A stretch of DNA of 64,000 bases from JAJDXW01 sp965243335 (lineage in GTDB: Bacteria; Pseudomonadota; Gammaproteobacteria; HK1). A program made the position numbers and the translations under genes. How positions within the stretch are numbered: the stretch's first letter is position 1; each line of letters opens with the position of its first letter. The notes under the pieces were generated by a model. It saw only the letters and a list, made by a program, of their open reading frames with translations, searched no databases and was not told the origin of the DNA. Of the stretch, positions 60,970-64,000 are shown piece after piece. The stretch lies in contig OZ251545.1 in NCBI GenBank assembly GCA_965243335.1, forward strand, positions 558,001-622,000, read 5' to 3'.

Positions 60970-62064
60970 ATGAAGCGCCGCCAGTTCCTGAGCACCGGCG
61001 CGGCCGCCGGTGCGGCCGTCGCGGGGGCCGCCGGCTCCGCGCCGGCCGTCTCGCGGGGGTTGCGGGAGCTCAAGCTCGTCACGTCGTTCACCGCCAACTT
61101 CCCGGGGCTCGGCACTTCCGCGGCCCGCGTCGCCCGGCGCATCACCGCCGCCACCGACGGCCGGCTCACCGTGCGCCTCTACAACGCGGACGAGCTGGTC
61201 CCCGCGTTCGAGGTGTTCGACGCGGTCTCGGACGGCTTCGCGGAGATGTACTTCTCGCTGGAGTACTACTTCTCGGGGCGGACCCCCGCGCTCAACTTCT
61301 TCACCTCGGTCCCGTTCGGGATGACCTGCCACGAGGCATGGGCCTGGCTCGGGTACGGCGGCGGCTACGCGCTGTGGCGAGACATCCACGCCGACTTCGG
61401 GACGGTCCCGTTCGCCGGCCCCGCCTCCGGGGTCGGGATGGGCGGATGGGCCAACCGGAAGATCAAGAGCCTCGGCGATTTCCAGGGCCTCCGGTTCCAC
61501 ATGCCCGGCCTCGGCGGGGACGTGCTGCGCGCCCTCGGGGTGGCCGCGGTCAGCCATCCCTCCTCGCGGATCCTGCCGGCCCTTCGCTCCGGCGCCCTCG
61601 ACGGCGCCGAGTGGTTCGGGCCGTGGCGCGACCTCCAGTTCGGGTTCCACCGGGTGGTCAGGCACTACCACTGGCCGGGGTTCCACGAGCCGGGGACGAT
61701 GGCGAGCTATGCCGTCAACCGACGCTTCTGGGAGAGCCTTTCCGCGGCGGAGCGCGAGGTCGTCACCGCCGTCCTCGAAGCCGAGGCGCACGTCCAGACC
61801 TCCGAGTACGACGGGATGAGCCCGGCCGCGCTCCATGCCCTGGTGTCGGAGCACGACGTCAAGCTGCACCGGTTCTCCAGCCCCCTGCTCCGCAAATTCG
61901 GGGAGGCGTCCTCCGAGGTCGTGAGCGGGGTCGGCGCGTCCGACCCGACCACCCGGAAGGTCTGGGACAGCTACCGCTCGTTCCGCAAGAGGGTCGTCAA
62001 ATGGTCCCAGGTCGGCCTGCAGGGCTACATGAACGCCCGTTCGCTCCGCTTCAAGTACGGCTGA
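60970..62064 (+). CDS. TRAP transporter substrate-binding protein (DctP family)
   Basis: A 364-residue periplasmic binding protein with a twin-arginine signal (MKRRQFLSTGAAAGAAVAG). Family segments are SFTANFPGLGTSAARVARRI, SLEYYFSGRTPALNFFTSVPFGMT, GMGGWANRKIKSLGDFQGLRF and the carboxylate-binding Arg region in this stretch. It resembles the TakP subgroup that binds 2-oxo acids. No DctQ/DctM membrane genes adjoin it, so the partner is elsewhere. The ATG follows GAGAGGGGTCG. A TATCAT at 60859 could be its -10 box. Confidence 0.9.
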   Translation: MKRRQFLSTGAAAGAAVAGAAGSAPAVSRGLRELKLVTSFTANFPGLGTSAARVARRITAATDGRLTVRLYNADELVPAFEVFDAVSDGFAEMYFSLEYYFSGRTPALNFFTSVPFGMTCHEAWAWLGYGGGYALWRDIHADFGTVPFAGPASGVGMGGWANRKIKSLGDFQGLRFHMPGLGGDVLRALGVAAVSHPSSRILPALRSGALDGAEWFGPWRDLQFGFHRVVRHYHWPGFHEPGTMASYAVNRRFWESLSAAEREVVTAVLEAEAHVQTSEYDGMSPAALHALVSEHDVKLHRFSSPLLRKFGEASSEVVSGVGASDPTTRKVWDSYRSFRKRVVKWSQVGLQGYMNARSLRFKYG

Positions 62065-62094
62065 CCGGATCCGTTCCCGCAGCGAAGCTCCGGG

Positions 62095-62200
62095 CGGTGG
62101 CGACGCTGCGGGCGGCACACGAGCGTCCCCGGGAGGCACGCTCCCGGGAGCGTGCGTGAGTGGAGTGCATGGCGTGAATCCCCGTCGCGCACCTGCCGCG
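62095..62200. repeat. Dispersed intergenic repeat, copy 9 (overlapping a gene start)
   Basis: CACACGAGCGTCCCCGGGAG and GAATCCCCGTCGCGCACCTG match modules of copies 1, 5 and 6. A perfect 18-base palindrome lies between them at 62137-62154. The right module runs into the 5' end of the downstream coding frame. Confidence 0.55.
62137..62154. promoter_or_regulatory. Perfect 18-base palindrome before the YHYH-nuclease gene
   Basis: CACGCTCCCGGGAGCGTG reads the same on both strands. It ends one base before the GTG at 62156 and could occlude ribosome binding or act as an operator. It is probably part of the repeat copy. Confidence 0.4.
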
Positions 62201-63289
62201 GCCGTGGCCGTGCTCGCGGCTGCGGTCGCCTTCGCGCTGCTTCCGGTCGCGGCGTCGGCGCATCCCGGCGGGGTGGCGGCGGACGGCTGCCACAACCACC
62301 GGGCGAGCGGTACCTGCCACTGCCACCGGGAAGGGGCCGCCCGCCCCGGCTGCGAGGGCGAGGGCGGGGGCGGGGCGGGGCAGGGGGCAGGGAGTCCGCC
62401 CGTGCAATCGGACGAGCGGCCGAGAGGGACCCCGCCCGCGCCGCCCGAATGGATCCGGATCGCGAGCTGGAACCTCAACCTGCTCCACTGGCGAACGGGC
62501 GGCGCGGTGTGGCGCGGCGCGCCCGCCCGGAGCGAGGGCGACTACCGGACCCTCGCCCGCTATGCCCGCGGCCTCGCCGCCGACGTCATCGCCCTCCAGG
62601 AGGTCAACGGGCCGCGCGCGGCGGCGAGGGTCTTTCCCGCCCGCGACTACGACTTCCACTTCTCCGGCCGCTACGACTCCCGCTACGACGACGTCTACGT
62701 CGGGTTCGCGGTGCGCCGGGGAAGGTTCGATCGGGTGGCCAAGCGCGACGTGCCGGCCCTCGGGCTCGGGGCGGGCTCCCGCTACGAGCTTCGATGGGGG
62801 GTCGATCTCGCCGTCCGGCGCGGCGGACGGGAGCTTCGCCTGCTCAACGTCCATCTCAAGTCGCGCTGCTTCGCGAAGAGCCTGGAGGAGCCCCGCAGCC
62901 GCCACTGCCGGAAGCTCGCCCGGCAGATCGAGCCCCTCGAATCCTGGATCGACGCGCGCTGGCGAGAGGGCGCGCCCTTCGTGGTCCTCGGCGACTTCAA
63001 CCGGGCGATGGACCGGCACGGGCCGCGCGACCACCTGTGGCGCGCCCTCGACGACCGCGACCCGCCGGGGTTGAAGCTCCACCGGCTGCCTTCCGGCCAG
63101 AGCCCGGCGTGCTGGCGAGGGACCTCCCGCTACCACCGCCACCCGATCGACTTCTTCGTGTTCGGCGCGCGGGCATGGCGGCGGGTGGACCCGGCCTCCC
63201 TCCGGCAGCTCGTGTGGACCGACGCGGACGCCGACCCGCGCCGCGGCCTGCCCTCCGACCACTGCCCGATCGCCGTCGACCTCCTCTGA
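62156..63289 (+). CDS. Exported YHYH-motif and endonuclease/exonuclease/phosphatase fusion protein
   Basis: A 377-residue protein. Residues about 10-36 are a signal peptide (VAVLAAAVAFALLPVAASA). A Cys/His-rich motif follows (HPGGVAADGCHNH, then TCHCHR), as in YHYH-type metal-binding domains of secreted nucleases. After a Gly-rich linker, the EEP fold appears with IASWNLNLLHW, VIALQEVNG, LLNVHLKSRC, VVLGDFNRAMD and the terminal SDHCPIAVDLL, all expected catalytic residues. It may be a secreted DNase or phosphodiesterase. Start codons GTG 62156 and GTG 62174 are both within or beside a repeat copy, so the exact start is uncertain. Confidence 0.82.
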   Translation: MSGVHGVNPRRAPAAAVAVLAAAVAFALLPVAASAHPGGVAADGCHNHRASGTCHCHREGAARPGCEGEGGGGAGQGAGSPPVQSDERPRGTPPAPPEWIRIASWNLNLLHWRTGGAVWRGAPARSEGDYRTLARYARGLAADVIALQEVNGPRAAARVFPARDYDFHFSGRYDSRYDDVYVGFAVRRGRFDRVAKRDVPALGLGAGSRYELRWGVDLAVRRGGRELRLLNVHLKSRCFAKSLEEPRSRHCRKLARQIEPLESWIDARWREGAPFVVLGDFNRAMDRHGPRDHLWRALDDRDPPGLKLHRLPSGQSPACWRGTSRYHRHPIDFFVFGARAWRRVDPASLRQLVWTDADADPRRGLPSDHCPIAVDLL

Positions 63290-63378
63290 ACCGCCCCGGG
63301 GATCCCGGAGAGCGATCTGCCCGGGTCGGGCCGCGACGGCCGGGGACGACTGTCGCAGGGGGAAGCATCGCCATCAGC

Positions 63379-64000
63379 TCAGGTAGGAATGGCGGCAAGA
63401 AATTCGAATTCGAAGCGTTTCGCCTCCTCCAACCTTTCGGAGACCTGCGGCCATGCCTTCTCGATCTCTACTTGCTTGCGTCGATAGTCGTCCGGGCGCT
63501 TGCTGAACCGTCGATGTTTGGGAAGGGCTTTCATCTGGCCTTCCGGGTTGGGGTGACATTCCCAGCCGTCTCGCTGGATCACCTGGTTTTCCGGCCAGAC
63601 GGCGGCGAGCACCCAGGCTTCCATGCTCTTCGAAGGTGTGCACAGGACAACCCCCTGCGGCGGACATCCGTGCTCACCAAGCCAGTTGAGAACCACCGCC
63701 CGCAGGGCGTTGGTGGTGTCATGCGGCGGCGGGCAAGGCTTCTCGCAAGGCAGGTCTTCGCGAGGCGCATCCCGAATATTGCCACTGGCGTATGTCTTCC
63801 CGGCTACGTCCGCGTCTACATGCACGATCAGCACGTCATGATGCCTCAGTGCCGAACAACCGGACACCCAGCCGCCGCCCTCACAGGCAGACTGGCGGCT
63901 CCAACGATAGACCCCGACCCACCCCACGCCTGTTCCTTGGTGCGGCGCATGGTCGAAAGCGGCGGATCCCTCCGGCTGCAACGTCTGAAGCTCGAAATCC
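63379..64000 (-). CDS. Hypothetical protein, 5' end beyond the window; possibly a Toprim-like ATPase partner
   Basis: The frame is open from the window edge to a stop at 63379, giving at least 207 residues. Segments of note are VLIVHVDADVAGKTY and TPSKSMEAWVLAAVWPEN. The DAD and S.EAWVLA patterns recall the Toprim-like nucleases paired with AAA ATPases (DUF4276/RloB-like), which is a guess by eye. The C-terminal part is a basic helical stretch. A TTG at 63981 would be in frame, but the frame clearly continues upstream. Confidence 0.6.
   Translation of the reverse strand, partial: DFELQTLQPEGSAAFDHAPHQGTGVGWVGVYRWSRQSACEGGGWVSGCSALRHHDVLIVHVDADVAGKTYASGNIRDAPREDLPCEKPCPPPHDTTNALRAVVLNWLGEHGCPPQGVVLCTPSKSMEAWVLAAVWPENQVIQRDGWECHPNPEGQMKALPKHRRFSKRPDDYRRKQVEIEKAWPQVSERLEEAKRFEFEFLAAIPT

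Noticed and set aside
1..64000. tRNA genes, rRNA, CRISPR arrays or an integrase with attachment sites
   Set aside because: Reading both strands I found no T-loop pattern in a cloverleaf context, no regularly spaced direct repeats, and no recombinase motifs. The intergenic repeats have variable spacing and internal symmetry, unlike CRISPR.

Overview
The window is a very GC-rich chromosomal stretch from a Gram-negative bacterium, most likely an uncultured member of the Proteobacteria (Pseudomonadota). The evidence is an aroK-aroB pair, an AmpG muropeptide permease, a CcdA-type membrane protein, a TRAP binding protein, a nu-class-like glutathione transferase, single-chain GcvP with GcvH, and many TauD/TfdA, EthD and short-chain dehydrogenase enzymes of a heterotroph living on small organic compounds. 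Assignment below phylum is not supported by what can be read here. No rRNA, tRNA, CRISPR array or integrase was recognised.

Layout. 1-2751: aroB (cut by the window edge), aroK and ampG on the minus strand. 2834-5004: a minus-strand operon of a thioredoxin-like protein, a CcdA-like membrane protein and an SDR. The thioredoxin-like gene has an in-frame TGA exactly where the first catalytic Cys of WCxxC should be, so it is a selenoprotein candidate. 5081-8676: a TPP enzyme, an internally duplicated protein of unknown function, and an SDR. 8738-17032: an accessory belt with an XRE-ImmA/IrrE gene next to a broken PIN gene, a PDDEXK-type AAA protein, an SDR with a displaced 51-bp copy of part of itself, a periplasmic helical-repeat protein, a VapBC pair, a hisC-like gene and an orphan VapB.

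17265-20699: lutABC lactate oxidation genes. 21596-24380: an orphan peptide-type binding protein and a TauD dioxygenase. 24580-25220: an AbrB/PIN toxin-antitoxin pair. 25483-28855: an aldo/keto reductase, a photolyase and an N-carbamoyl-D-amino-acid hydrolase-like nitrilase. 29117-37425: a peptide/opine-type ABC locus with two permease pairs, one ATPase pair, one binding protein, and a small heptad-repeat membrane protein embedded in it. 37666-45133: threonine aldolase, a DUF4143 ATPase, gcvPH, a membrane protein and a quinone oxidoreductase.

45576-53260: a Sel1-type protein, a 5'-nucleotidase-like enzyme, a LOG protein, a fused double ABC exporter and a glutathione transferase. 53339-64000: an Rpn-type nuclease, a second TauD enzyme, a compact set of small unknown genes, metF, a double EthD protein, a FAD oxidoreductase, a DUF2461 protein, a TRAP binding protein, a YHYH-EEP nuclease fusion, and a partial gene that may be Toprim-like.

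Two genome-wide habits stand out. A modular family of MITE-like intergenic repeats occurs at about nine places. Many otherwise ordinary enzymes carry Gly/Ala-rich low-complexity inserts or tails. Metabolically the window is weighted towards uptake of peptide-like or amino-acid-like compounds (two related binding proteins, a double permease system, the carbamoylase, threonine aldolase, glycine cleavage) and oxidation of lactate-like acids.
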